A stretch of 51,381 nucleotides of DNA from an uncultured Paracoccaceae bacterium. Lineage in GTDB: Bacteria > Pseudomonadota > Alphaproteobacteria > Rhodobacterales > Rhodobacteraceae. The position numbers were made by a program, and so were the translations under genes. Location: assembly GCA_951812615.1 (NCBI GenBank), contig CATOSU010000016.1, positions 1 to 51,381 on the forward strand, written 5' to 3'. Below, one piece after another: positions 7,565 to 15,297 of this stretch (within the stretch, counting starts at the first letter, position 1; each line of letters starts with the position of its first letter). Under the pieces are notes generated by a model. It was not told where the DNA came from and did not search any database. It worked only from the letters and a program-made list of their open reading frames with translations.

Positions 7565-8896
7565 AACCATATCTCGTCCTTGAAGGCAATCCCCTGGATC
7601 ACTTCGGGCAGACGGTTTGGCCCTGAGATCTTCCTCCACTTCTTCTTGGCCGACATCATCAACCTGAAGACCATGGCGAGGGCGGTCTTGCGGTTCAGGC
7701 ATCCTTTGGTTTTGCGCGTTCGGTTGCGGACCGTGGCAAAGACGCTTTCGATCGGGTTCGTGGTCCGGATGTGTTTCCAGTGTTCGGCCGGGAAGTCATA
7801 GAAGGTCAGCAACACGTCGCGGTCCTTGACCAGCCTGGCCACGGCCCGCTCGTATTTCAGGCCGTAGGTTTCCACGAAGAGATCGAAGGCCGCATTGGCT
7901 TCCTTCTTCGTCTCGGCCATCCAAATATCCTGCAGATCGGCCTTGGCTTTTTCCCGCAGCGACTTGGGCATCGCGCCCGTTACATTGGCCGTCTTGTGGA
8001 CCCAGCACCGCTGCTCACGGGTGGTCGGATAGACATCCCGCAGCGCCGTCCAGAACCCAAGCGCGCCATCACCGACAGCAAGCTCGGGCGGCACCGTCAG
8101 GCCGCGTTTCCTCAGACCGCGTAACAGGTCCCGCCAGCTGTCCGCGTTCTCCCGGAATCCGTCCATGATGCTCAAAACGTCCTTTTCTCCGTACTCGTCA
8201 GCGCCGATAATCACCAACATACATTGACGATCCCCGTCCAAACGGGGCGTGAAGCAGACCCCGTCCGCCCAGATGTAGACATAGCGCTTGCCCGACAGGT
8301 CACGCTTGCGCCAGGCTTCATACTCGTCCCACCAGGTCGCCTTCAGTCGCGTGATCGTGGAGGCTGACAGCCCCTCTGCATCCGGCCCCAAAAGGGCGGC
8401 CAGCGCCTCGCTGAAGTCCCCCGTTGAAATGCCCTTCAGGTAAAGCCAGGGCAGCAGCTCCTCGACGGACTTCGCTTTGCGTAGATACGGCGGCACCAAG
8501 GATGAACGGAACCTGATCTTGCTGCCATCGATGTTCGCACCCCGGTCGCGGACCCGGGGCACCTGAACGGGCACCGTGCCGATCCCGGTCATCACCTCGC
8601 GCTCCGGCAGGAACCCGTGGCGCACCAGACGCTGGCGACCTTCCTTGTCCAGAAGCTGCGCGTGAACCGCCATGAAACCGGCAACCTCAGCCTGCACAGC
8701 CGTTCGCAACAGCTCGCGTGCCCCGAACTGAATGACCTCAGTCAGCGGATCAGGTGAAAATTCCGATGATAGCTCGAATGGAACAACGGTAGATTTCGAC
8801 ATGTGGCATATCCCTTTCTCTTGAGAATTGACGGCGCTTCAGCACCGCCTTGATATGCCGCCCCTCAGGGGCCATCACCAACTTTCAACCATATCT
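6253..8896. repeat. 1,322-bp head-to-tail tandem duplication of the IS256-type element
   Basis: Bases 6253-7574 are repeated at 7575-8896 with a constant offset of 1,322 bp and one substitution noticed (GGTAG at the start of copy 1, GATAG in copy 2). The repeat unit lacks the first 49 bp of the element (left inverted repeat and last codons), so copy 2 has no left end of its own and abuts the right end of copy 1 directly. Near identity means the duplication is very recent. Confidence 0.9.
7543..8802 (-). CDS. IS256-family transposase, second copy with altered C-terminus
   Basis: Identical to the first copy through GIAFKD (residue 407) except for Ser in place of Pro at position 12. After that the reading frame crosses the duplication junction into the right end of copy 1 and ends EIWLKVGDGP instead of GIRQRQNAA. 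The DDE residues are all retained, so the protein could still be active. The copy has a right inverted repeat (about 8871-8886) but no left one, so it cannot move alone using its own ends. Confidence 0.9.
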   Translation of the reverse strand: MSKSTVVPFELSSEFSPDPLTEVIQFGARELLRTAVQAEVAGFMAVHAQLLDKEGRQRLVRHGFLPEREVMTGIGTVPVQVPRVRDRGANIDGSKIRFRSSLVPPYLRKAKSVEELLPWLYLKGISTGDFSEALAALLGPDAEGLSASTITRLKATWWDEYEAWRKRDLSGKRYVYIWADGVCFTPRLDGDRQCMLVIIGADEYGEKDVLSIMDGFRENADSWRDLLRGLRKRGLTVPPELAVGDGALGFWTALRDVYPTTREQRCWVHKTANVTGAMPKSLREKAKADLQDIWMAETKKEANAAFDLFVETYGLKYERAVARLVKDRDVLLTFYDFPAEHWKHIRTTNPIESVFATVRNRTRKTKGCLNRKTALAMVFRLMMSAKKKWRKISGPNRLPEVIQGIAFKDEIWLKVGDGP

Positions 8897-8900
8897 CCTA

Positions 8901-9233
8901 TTAGCTGGCCTCGAAGCCTTGGTGAAAGTCTGATCCTATACAGGTTTGGTGCCCCCAGATCGTGGCGCCAGTATGATTCACAAGGCTCTGTTTATAGTAG
9001 TATTTCGTATTACCGGACTTGTTTTTGGTAACAGTGCTTAGGGTTTCTTGCCAGCCACCCAGGTCAGGAGGATCTTCGGGAATTTTGACTGTCATTTCAA
9101 TACCACAGATAGTCTCAGTTTTCTGAATGCAATCACGCGGCCTTAAGAAAAGCAACGGATTCCGGCGCTTGAGTGACGACTCAAAGCTGGTCGACACGCT
9201 CCACAGCGTGCCAAAAACAGCACTTAAGTTCAA
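8901..9233 (-). CDS. Uncharacterised small protein or remnant beside the IS256-type array
   Basis: A leftward open frame of up to 110 codons. An internal Met at codon 47 (MTVKIPEDPPDLGGWQ) may be the real start. It ends shortly before the IS junction. No family is recognised; the Lys/Tyr/Thr-rich run (TKNKSGNTKYYYKQ) and low G+C set it apart from the downstream housekeeping genes. It could be the 5' part of a gene whose 3' part was displaced by the IS, but I could not align it convincingly with the frame at 5780-6205. Confidence 0.3.
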   Translation of the reverse strand: MNLSAVFGTLWSVSTSFESSLKRRNPLLFLRPRDCIQKTETICGIEMTVKIPEDPPDLGGWQETLSTVTKNKSGNTKYYYKQSLVNHTGATIWGHQTCIGSDFHQGFEAS

Positions 9234-9534
9234 TCCCTTCCCCAGCTCGATCAGCCTGCCTTTTTAAGTTGTAATGTGTTGAACGTACCGAAAATCCGCG
9301 TTGTCGGAACATGAAGTGACAAAGGCAAAAACCACCGGTCAAACCACTCGTGTCAAATACGGTGGGTTTTGTCACCGGCGGTGCACTCGCCAAACTTATT
9401 GAAATAACTTGCGCCACAAACCCTTGGCAAAACTGACTTTGATTTTGACACGTTTTTGGCCATGGCCCGAGAACCGGACGCTCTTGTTCAGTGCATCATC
9501 ACGCTCTTTGGCCTCTGACCTCCCCCCAACCCAC
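9234..9534. other. Low-GC stretch without a supportable gene
   Basis: The open frames here have poor start context and no recognisable protein. The base composition is like that of the IS-flanking region. The G+C-rich chromosomal backbone resumes at the terminator that follows. Confidence 0.45.
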
Positions 9535-9567
9535 AAAAAAAGGCCGCGCTGGTTCCCCAGTGCGGCC
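9535..9567 (-). terminator. Rho-independent terminator of the BMP-protein gene
   Basis: On the minus strand GGCCGCACTGG, a 4-nt loop and CCAGCGCGGCC form an 11-bp stem with one mismatch, followed directly by seven T residues. It lies 22 bp after the stop of the BMP-type gene. Confidence 0.85.
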
Positions 9568-9589
9568 CCGTTTTTCTCTGTCCGGTGGA

Positions 9590-10594
9590 TCAGAAGTCCA
9601 GAACCGGGCAGCTGTCGTTGGTGTAGTAGGCCACCACTTCCAGCGATCCGTCGATGATCTTGGCCCTGGCATCGTCCACGGCGGCCTGCATGTCCGCGGA
9701 TACGAGGGAGGCGTTGTGTTCATCCATTGCGTAACCCACGCCGTCCTCGGCCAGGCCCAGCGTGGTGAAGCCGCCGGTTTCCATCATGTCGCCGGCCTTC
9801 ATCGAGTCGTAGACGGCCACGTCCACGCGCTTGAGCATCGAAGTCAGGACCTTGCCGGGGTGCAGGTGGTTCTGGTTGCTGTCGACACCGATCGAAAGGA
9901 TGTCCTCATCGGCTGCGGTTTGCAGCACACCCACGCCGGTGCCGCCGGCCGCGGCATAGATCACGTCAGCCCCCTGGCTGATCTGCGCCTTGGTCAGTTC
10001 GGAGCCCTTCACCGGGTCGTTCCACGCGGTGGGGGTGGTGCCGGTCATGTTGGCCACGATGTTGATGTCGGGGTTCACCGCCTTGGCGCCCTGCGCATAG
10101 CCGCAGCCGAAGTGACGGATCAGCGGGATGTCCATACCGCCGATAAAGCCGATGGTGCCGGATTTGGAGGCCATCGCGGCCAGCATGCCGACAAGGTAGG
10201 AGCCCTGATGCTCCTGAAAGCCGATCAGCTGAACGTTGGCGGGCACCTCGGGCAGCCAGCCGTCGATGTTGACGAACTTGGTGTCCGGGTAATCACCGGC
10301 GACGCTGTTGACCGGGTCGGCAAAGGCAAAGCCGGTGGTGATCACCGGGTTGGCGCCGGATTCGGCGAAACGGCGCAGGGCCTGTTCACGCTGGGCCTCG
10401 GACTGCAGTTCGATTTCGAGGAATTTTCCGCCGGTTTCTTCGGCCCAGCGCTGGGCGCCGTTGAACGCGGCTTCGTTGAAGGATTTGTCGAACTTGCCGC
10501 CAAGATCGAAGATCAGGGCCGGTTCAGCCAGCGCGGCGCCAGCGCTGAGCGCCAGTCCGGCCGCAGCTGTCGTGAATTTGTGCATCAATGTCAT
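9590..10594 (-). CDS. BMP-family (PnrA-like) ABC transporter substrate-binding protein
   Basis: The 334-residue product has a cleavable signal peptide (MTLMHKFTTAAAGLALSAGAALA, cut near AEP) and BMP-domain landmarks: LIFDLGGKFDKSFNEAAFNGA near the N-terminus, FQEHQGSYLVGMLAA, and GADVIYAAAGGTGVG. BMP proteins bind nucleosides or purine-like ligands in the periplasm. There is no lipobox Cys, so it is probably soluble. GGGAG precedes the chosen ATG. No cognate permease or ATPase gene lies next to it, and it has its own terminator, so it is either monocistronic or works with a distant transporter. The ligand is unknown. Confidence 0.88.
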   Translation of the reverse strand: MTLMHKFTTAAAGLALSAGAALAEPALIFDLGGKFDKSFNEAAFNGAQRWAEETGGKFLEIELQSEAQREQALRRFAESGANPVITTGFAFADPVNSVAGDYPDTKFVNIDGWLPEVPANVQLIGFQEHQGSYLVGMLAAMASKSGTIGFIGGMDIPLIRHFGCGYAQGAKAVNPDINIVANMTGTTPTAWNDPVKGSELTKAQISQGADVIYAAAGGTGVGVLQTAADEDILSIGVDSNQNHLHPGKVLTSMLKRVDVAVYDSMKAGDMMETGGFTTLGLAEDGVGYAMDEHNASLVSADMQAAVDDARAKIIDGSLEVVAYYTNDSCPVLDF

Positions 10595-10718
10595 AGTGCA
10601 TCTCCCGTTTATTATTGGCCGGCATCGGTGATCGCACCACAGCCGGAAAAGTCCGCTCATTCCGCGAACCCTTATGGATGCAAGTAAGGCCGCACGGGGG
10701 CAGACCGTCAACCGGTTT

Positions 10719-11138
10719 TTATGGTTGCCCTTGCGGTGCCTGCGGCAAAGGGCGGTCCATCAGGATGGCGTCCACGGGTTGCCCGCCCGAGGCGGAATAG
10801 TAATCCGGCCGTCTGGCGCATTCGCTGTAGCCGCAGGCGTGATAGAGCGCGCGGGCCGCGATGTTGTCTTCGGCCACTTCGAGGATTGCGCGAGTTGCGC
10901 CCCGCGCCGCAGCCTGCACGTGCCATGCCTGCATCAGGTTGCGGGCGTGTCCCCGGCGCCGGTGCGCGGGATGGGTTGCAAGGGTGAGAAGCTCGGCTTC
11001 GTCAGCGGCGACCCGGACCAGAGCAAAGGCGCGGGCGTCCCCGGTGACGAACACGTTTGGCTGAGCCAGAAGCGCGGTGAATTCGGCCTCGCGCCACGGG
11101 CGGTCCCTGGTGAAGGCAAGGCGGTGGGTCTCCGCCAT
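10719..11138 (-). CDS. rimI: RimI-like GNAT N-acetyltransferase
   Basis: The 139-residue protein shows the GNAT fold with the acetyl-CoA P-loop (THPAHRRRGHARNLM, the RxxGxG/A pattern) and the later LEVAEDNIAARALYHACGYSE signature of RimI-type enzymes. RimI acetylates the N-terminal amine of ribosomal protein S18 in E. coli. Its position 15 bp after tsaB supports this call, since rimI and tsaB are commonly adjacent. The ATG at 11138 is preferred, as the GNAT domain starts shortly after it. Confidence 0.85.
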   Translation of the reverse strand: MAETHRLAFTRDRPWREAEFTALLAQPNVFVTGDARAFALVRVAADEAELLTLATHPAHRRRGHARNLMQAWHVQAAARGATRAILEVAEDNIAARALYHACGYSECARRPDYYSASGGQPVDAILMDRPLPQAPQGQP

Positions 11139-11152
11139 GTCCGGCGCTGCGA

Positions 11153-11722
11153 TCAATCCAGGATCACCGGCGGCGTGTCGCTGGAGGGGGCTGCATCGGC
11201 CGGGCGGACATATAGCGGGGCGGGGGCCGGCAGGTCCGATCTGGCCCGCGCGGCGGCGCGGCGGGCGATCGCCACGCACATGGGCCCGGTGGGCGTATCG
11301 GTGATGGCCGAGGGGTGATCGGAGGCGGCGACCAGCCGGGGGGCCGGATCGGCGATATAGATCCGGTCGCGCGGGGCGGGTATGCCGATCAGCGTGCCGG
11401 CCGGGTGGCAGGCGGCGCGGGCTTCGAACCCGTCAATGCCGATGGCCGGGACATTCAGACCCATGGCCAGCCCGCGGGCGGCGGAAACGGAAATGCGGAT
11501 ACCGGTGAAATTGCCGGGTCCGGTGCCGACGCCGATTGCGGTCAGATCGCTCCAGCTTTTGTCGGCCCGGTGCAGGAGGTCTTCGAGCAGGCGCATCAGC
11601 CGCTCGGCCTGACCGCGCGCCATGTCTTCGACGCGGGTTTCGGCGATGGTTCCGTTGCAGAGCAGGGCGGCGGCGCACCACGGGCCGGATGTATCGAAGG
11701 CCAGAACGGTGGTGGCGGTCAC
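11153..11722 (-). CDS. tsaB: tRNA threonylcarbamoyladenosine biosynthesis protein TsaB
   Basis: The 189-residue product begins VTATTVLAFDTSGPWCAAAL, the Asp-Thr-Ser ASKHA start of TsaB, followed by ARGQAERLMRLLEDLL (the usual HSE/Q..L region) and GVGTGPGNFTGIRISVSAARGLA, the strongest TsaB signature. TsaB partners TsaD and TsaE in making t6A37 on ANN-decoding tRNAs. Translation starts at a GTG that overlaps the stop of the upstream GFA gene (GTGA), indicating coupling. The length is slightly short compared with E. coli TsaB, as is common in alphaproteobacteria. Confidence 0.93.
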   Translation of the reverse strand: MTATTVLAFDTSGPWCAAALLCNGTIAETRVEDMARGQAERLMRLLEDLLHRADKSWSDLTAIGVGTGPGNFTGIRISVSAARGLAMGLNVPAIGIDGFEARAACHPAGTLIGIPAPRDRIYIADPAPRLVAASDHPSAITDTPTGPMCVAIARRAAARARSDLPAPAPLYVRPADAAPSSDTPPVILD

Positions 11723-12159
11723 GGCTGGCCCCCGCTGTTTCGCAATGTCGCGCGGCCGCTTTCGCGTTCGCGTGGCAGGTCGTCGGACAGGTGCAGCCAG
11801 CTCAGCTGTGAACCGGAATGGCAGTGCAGTTCGGGCGGGAAGGCCCCGGCGTCGTCCAGCAGGCCCACCGGGACATAGACCTGACCCGGAAGGTAATCGA
11901 ACCGGGCGGCCAGCGGCGAGCCGCAGTTCGGGCAGGACCAGCGCGTGACACCGGGCACGGCGGAAAAGCCGGGCCCGAGGGGCGGCTGAAACGTCAGTGC
12001 ATCGGCGGCGAAGGCAGCAAAGGCGCCTACAGGCCCACCGGTCCAGCGACGGCAGTCGGAGCAATGACAATAGGCGACTGTCTGTGGCGGCAGGCCGGCC
12101 TTAAACGCGCTGGCCCCGCAATAGCATCGTCCGGCGGCCGCCGGTGTCTCAGATGGCAA
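11719..12159 (-). CDS. GFA-family (Mss4-like fold) zinc protein
   Basis: A 146-residue protein with the CENP-V/GFA zinc ligands: C12-x-C14 (GRCYCGA), C31-x-C33-x-x-C36 (CHCSDCRRWTGG) and C76-x-x-C79 (WSCPNCGSPL). The family was named for glutathione-dependent formaldehyde-activating enzyme, but most members have unproven activity. It overlaps the end of the nfu gene by 11 bp and couples to tsaB by a 4-bp overlap, so it sits inside a housekeeping operon. No signal peptide is seen, so it is likely cytoplasmic. Confidence 0.88.
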   Translation of the reverse strand: MPSETPAAAGRCYCGASAFKAGLPPQTVAYCHCSDCRRWTGGPVGAFAAFAADALTFQPPLGPGFSAVPGVTRWSCPNCGSPLAARFDYLPGQVYVPVGLLDDAGAFPPELHCHSGSQLSWLHLSDDLPRERESGRATLRNSGGQP

Positions 12160-12712
12160 CCGGGCGAACCTCGACCACTTCGGGGATGTAATGGCGCAGC
12201 AGGTTTTCGATGCCCATCTTCAGGGTCAGTGTCGAAGACGGGCAGCCGGCGCAGGCACCCTGCATGTGCAGGTAGACAACGCCGCGGTCAAAGCCGTGGA
12301 ACGTGATGTCGCCCCCGTCCTGAGCCACTGCGGGCCGCACGCGGCTGTCCAGCAGATCCTTGATCTGGCCAACGATTTCGGCGTCTTCGCCGGTATGTTC
12401 GGCATGCCCGGATCCGGTGCCCGCTTCGCCTGTAATGACAGGCTGACCGGATTGGTAATGTTCCATGATCGCGCCGAGGATGGCCGGCTTGATATGGTCC
12501 CATTCGATGTTGTCGGCCTTGGTCACGGTGACAAAGTCATTGCCCAGGAACACGCCCGTCACCCCGTCGACGGTAAACACCCGTGTCGCCAGCGGTGATT
12601 TTTCCGAAGTTTCAGCGGACGGGAAATCCGCCGTACCGGCGTCGAGCACGGTCTGGCCGGGCAGAAATTTCAGCGTGGCCGGGTTCGGGGTGGATTCGGT
12701 CTGAATGAACAT
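12149..12712 (-). CDS. NifU-family Fe-S cluster scaffold/carrier (Nfu with N-terminal domain)
   Basis: The 187-residue protein has the Nfu_N domain (MFIQTESTPNPATLKFLPG at the start) and a C-terminal NifU-like domain with the cluster-binding CxxC (GACAGCPSSTLTLKMGIENLL). Such proteins deliver [4Fe-4S] clusters to client enzymes; close relatives are mitochondrial NFU1 and bacterial NfuA. GGAGG lies upstream of the ATG at 12712; an in-frame upstream start lacks such a site. It is the first gene of a leftward group nfu-GFA-tsaB-rimI with overlaps or short gaps. Confidence 0.93.
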   Translation of the reverse strand: MFIQTESTPNPATLKFLPGQTVLDAGTADFPSAETSEKSPLATRVFTVDGVTGVFLGNDFVTVTKADNIEWDHIKPAILGAIMEHYQSGQPVITGEAGTGSGHAEHTGEDAEIVGQIKDLLDSRVRPAVAQDGGDITFHGFDRGVVYLHMQGACAGCPSSTLTLKMGIENLLRHYIPEVVEVRPVAI

Positions 12713-12799
12713 GAGCGGGCCTCCGTGGTTACCTTCGGATATGCGGCCAGCGGCGGGGCAAGTCAAGGATTAGAACAATTCTAAAACTTGTTTGGGCGG

Positions 12800-14161
12800 T
12801 TACCGGCAGACCAGCGGAACGATCGCGTCTTGTGACGGTGCGCTGGCGGAGGCGGGTGTGTCGCCGACCGGATCGAAGAGAATGTTCTTGCGGCGCAGGC
12901 CGCTGGCCAGACGTATGGCCGGCGTGGCAAAGCCCATCTGCTGCAGCAGGCTGGCTCCGGCGGCCGGTGGCGGGCCGACGACAACGCCGACAACGTGATT
13001 GGCGGCATTCAGCACCGGCGCGCCCGTCTGGCTGGCATTATTGCTGATGCCGATCAGCAGGCGCAGGCCCCGGTCTTCGAATTTCAGGGCGGTGACAACC
13101 GCGCCCTGCCGGGCCTGCAGGCCGAGGCGCCGGTCCGGGCGGGCTTCGTAGCGGTAGACGCGCAGCAGGTCGCCGGCGTCGGGAACGTCGGGCAGGCCCA
13201 GCGGCAACCAGTGATCAGAGCGCCGTGCGCCGGTCAGCAGGACCAGCCCCTGTTCGCGGAACCGGGCGATCCGGTCCAGAGGTGTGCCGTCGGTCAGCGC
13301 CAGAGATCCGCAGTGTTCCAGCGCGGCGGAGGCGGCCACGAGATCGGTGTTGTTGATGTAAAACGCGGTTCCGGCCAACGCCCCGCGGGACGGTTTGACC
13401 GGTGCGTCGGGCTTCTTGGCCGGTTTGTTCTTTTTGGCCTTTTGCCGGTCGATCATGACCTGCAGCACGCCATCGGTTTGCAGCGACAGGGGGGTCTGCC
13501 GGCCGCTGCCGATGCTGGCAATGATCAGGCGCGCGGCCGGGGCCTCGGCGCTGTCCCAGTTGATGATGACCGTTCCGAACTGGCCGGCGCGGGCCTCGGA
13601 CCGGGCATAGGTGTGGCGGCCGGAGCTGAGAGTTGTCGCGGTCACCATCCGGTCTGTGCGCACCAGCGAATAGTCCGGTTTGAGCCCGGGCGAGCCGGTA
13701 ACGATCAGGGCATGGATATTGGTTGTGGCAATGGCCGAGGTCAGCACTGAACGGACCCGCAGCTTGCCATTCGCCGTTGCGATCAGCCCGTCCGCGCCGT
13801 CGCGCTGAACCTTCATCCGGTTCATCGGGAGCTGAACGCTGAGGTTTGACGGGCCGTGCAGGCTGGGCTGCCAGCCCTGTTCGGCCACGGTTTTGCGGAA
13901 CCGGCGCGCCATGCGGGCGGCGTGGTCCCAGGTGGCGGTGCCGCGCTCAGCGCTGTGGTTCATGGCGCGCTGCGAGGCCGGACCCCACTTGCCGTCGAGC
14001 AGACCGGTATAGTGGCCGTCATAGGCCAGTGCCGCCTGCAGAAAGCGCAGTTCGTCTCCGGTCAGCAGTTCCGCCCGCATCGGGCCATCGAGCCGTTCCT
14101 GCGCAAATGCCGGAATTGCAAAAAACAGGCTGAAAACAAAAAGCAGTATCGTGCGCATCAT
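12800..14161 (-). CDS. Secreted peptidoglycan-binding/trypsin-like protein lacking the catalytic triad
   Basis: The 453-residue product has a signal peptide (MMRTILLFVFSLFFAIPAFA), then a PG_binding_1-like helix bundle (LTGDELRFLQAALAYDGHYTGLLDGKWGPASQRAM), a central beta-rich region with a Lys-rich linker (KAKKNKPAKKP), and a C-terminal domain with a chymotrypsin-fold look. In that domain the usual TAAHC region reads VAASAALEHC, and the usual GNSGGPV reads NASQTGAPVLNAANHVVGVV, so the catalytic Ser (and probably His) is missing. I infer a periplasmic pseudoprotease or binding protein. GAGGGGG precedes the ATG. The partner is unknown. Confidence 0.72.
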   Translation of the reverse strand: MMRTILLFVFSLFFAIPAFAQERLDGPMRAELLTGDELRFLQAALAYDGHYTGLLDGKWGPASQRAMNHSAERGTATWDHAARMARRFRKTVAEQGWQPSLHGPSNLSVQLPMNRMKVQRDGADGLIATANGKLRVRSVLTSAIATTNIHALIVTGSPGLKPDYSLVRTDRMVTATTLSSGRHTYARSEARAGQFGTVIINWDSAEAPAARLIIASIGSGRQTPLSLQTDGVLQVMIDRQKAKKNKPAKKPDAPVKPSRGALAGTAFYINNTDLVAASAALEHCGSLALTDGTPLDRIARFREQGLVLLTGARRSDHWLPLGLPDVPDAGDLLRVYRYEARPDRRLGLQARQGAVVTALKFEDRGLRLLIGISNNASQTGAPVLNAANHVVGVVVGPPPAAGASLLQQMGFATPAIRLASGLRRKNILFDPVGDTPASASAPSQDAIVPLVCR

Positions 14162-14323
14162 TACCCCCTCGGAAACTATGTGGCGGATGTCGGGCCGGGA
14201 TTTGACATCAATGTTGGCCGAAACCTGACGGATTCGCACCTGTTATGCGATATCAGCGGCGTTTTCCGGCCGCGCATGGCGCTGAAACCAACCGGGCAGC
14301 CCGCAGACCGCATGCCTTTCCGG

Positions 14324-14779
14324 TCAGGTGATGGCCTTCAGCTTGTCCTTGCTGAGCTCGCCCGGAACGATGGTGATCGGGATCGGCAGCGTACCGGAGG
14401 CGCGGCTGAGCTGGGACACAAGAGGGCCGGGGCCCTTGCGGTCCGTACCGGCGCCGAGCACCAGAATGCCGATTTCGTCATCCTCGGAAATCTGGGCGAG
14501 GATTTCCGGCACCGGGTCGCCTTCGCGAATGATCAGTTCCGGGTCCACGCCCTGCCGGTCCCGCATCCATTGCGCGAAAACCTCGAAATGGGCATTGATG
14601 CGTTCACGCGCTTCTTCGCGCATGACCTCGCCGACGCCGATCCAATGGTTGAACTCGTCCGGCGGAATGACCGACAGAACCGCGACCCCGCCGCCGGTCC
14701 GGGCCGCCCGCATGGCCGCAAATCGCATCGCATTCAGGCATTCGCGGCTGTCATCGAGCACGACGAGGAACTTGCGCAT
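14324..14779 (-). CDS. Universal stress protein (UspA family)
   Basis: A 151-residue single Usp domain: MRKFLVVLDDSRECLNAMRFA at the start, and the ATP-binding motif region ILVLGAGTDRKGPGPLVSQLSRASG near the C-terminus, close to the GxxG-9x-G(S/T) pattern, which suggests an ATP-binding UspFG-type protein. A GAAGGAGAACC ribosome-binding site is present. It is flanked by gaps of 60-160 bp, so it is probably a separate transcription unit. Confidence 0.9.
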   Translation of the reverse strand: MRKFLVVLDDSRECLNAMRFAAMRAARTGGGVAVLSVIPPDEFNHWIGVGEVMREEARERINAHFEVFAQWMRDRQGVDPELIIREGDPVPEILAQISEDDEIGILVLGAGTDRKGPGPLVSQLSRASGTLPIPITIVPGELSKDKLKAIT

Positions 14780-14841
14780 TGGTGGTTCTCCTTCCCGGGG
14801 ATCATGGCTCAGCCGGGGCAGGCAGGCAAGCCGGAGCGGTA

Positions 14842-15297
14842 TCAGAGCGCAAGGTGCAGGACCGGCAGATACCGGCCGGGGATCGAGCCGGACGGTGTGG
14901 TGCCGGCCTGGATAGCGCCCATGGCTTCGTAGAAGGGCTGTGCATTCGGGTCGGAAACGATCCTCAGGTAATTGGCGCCGGAGGCTGCGGCATGGTCGGT
15001 TGCCCAGTTGAACAACACACGGCCATAGCCCTTGCCGATATCGGCGGGGTCGACGAACATGCGGTCAAGCTCGGCCCCGGTGTCGGACAAGTCGAGCTGG
15101 ACCAGCCCGGTGAACCGGCCGTTGTCGCGGGTCACGGCGAGAGGGTCTTGCAGGTCTTTCGCGGTCAGGGTCAGTTCGTCCCGGCAGGCCTGTATGAATG
15201 CCGCGTCATACCCCCAATGTGCTTTGGAGCGATGGCAAAGCGCGCTGAGCGCGGCCAGTTCCGTCGCGGTCGCCGTGCTGAGGCGCCGCGGGGTCAT
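14842..15297 (-). CDS. GNAT-family N-acetyltransferase
   Basis: A 151-residue GNAT protein with the acetyl-CoA motif in LDRMFVDPADIGKGYGRVLFNWATDHA (the Q/RxxGxG/A-type loop is IGKGYG) and the later YLRIVSDPNAQPFYEAMGAIQAG. The substrate is unknown. The ATG overlaps the stop of the aminotransferase gene by 4 bp (ATGA), so the two are translationally coupled. Confidence 0.85.
   Translation of the reverse strand: MTPRRLSTATATELAALSALCHRSKAHWGYDAAFIQACRDELTLTAKDLQDPLAVTRDNGRFTGLVQLDLSDTGAELDRMFVDPADIGKGYGRVLFNWATDHAAASGANYLRIVSDPNAQPFYEAMGAIQAGTTPSGSIPGRYLPVLHLAL

Noticed and set aside
7543-8802. Second IS256 copy as an independent complete element
   Set aside because: It lacks the left inverted repeat and the native transposase C-terminus; it is the downstream half of a tandem duplication.
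9181-9417. Possible 78-residue leftward protein
   Set aside because: Overlaps the neighbouring frame, lacks start context and resembles nothing known.
9491-10687. Long rightward open frame of 398 codons opposite the BMP gene
   Set aside because: It is the antisense shadow of a GC-rich gene with a clear signal peptide and domain; its Gly/His/Val-rich composition is typical of such shadows.
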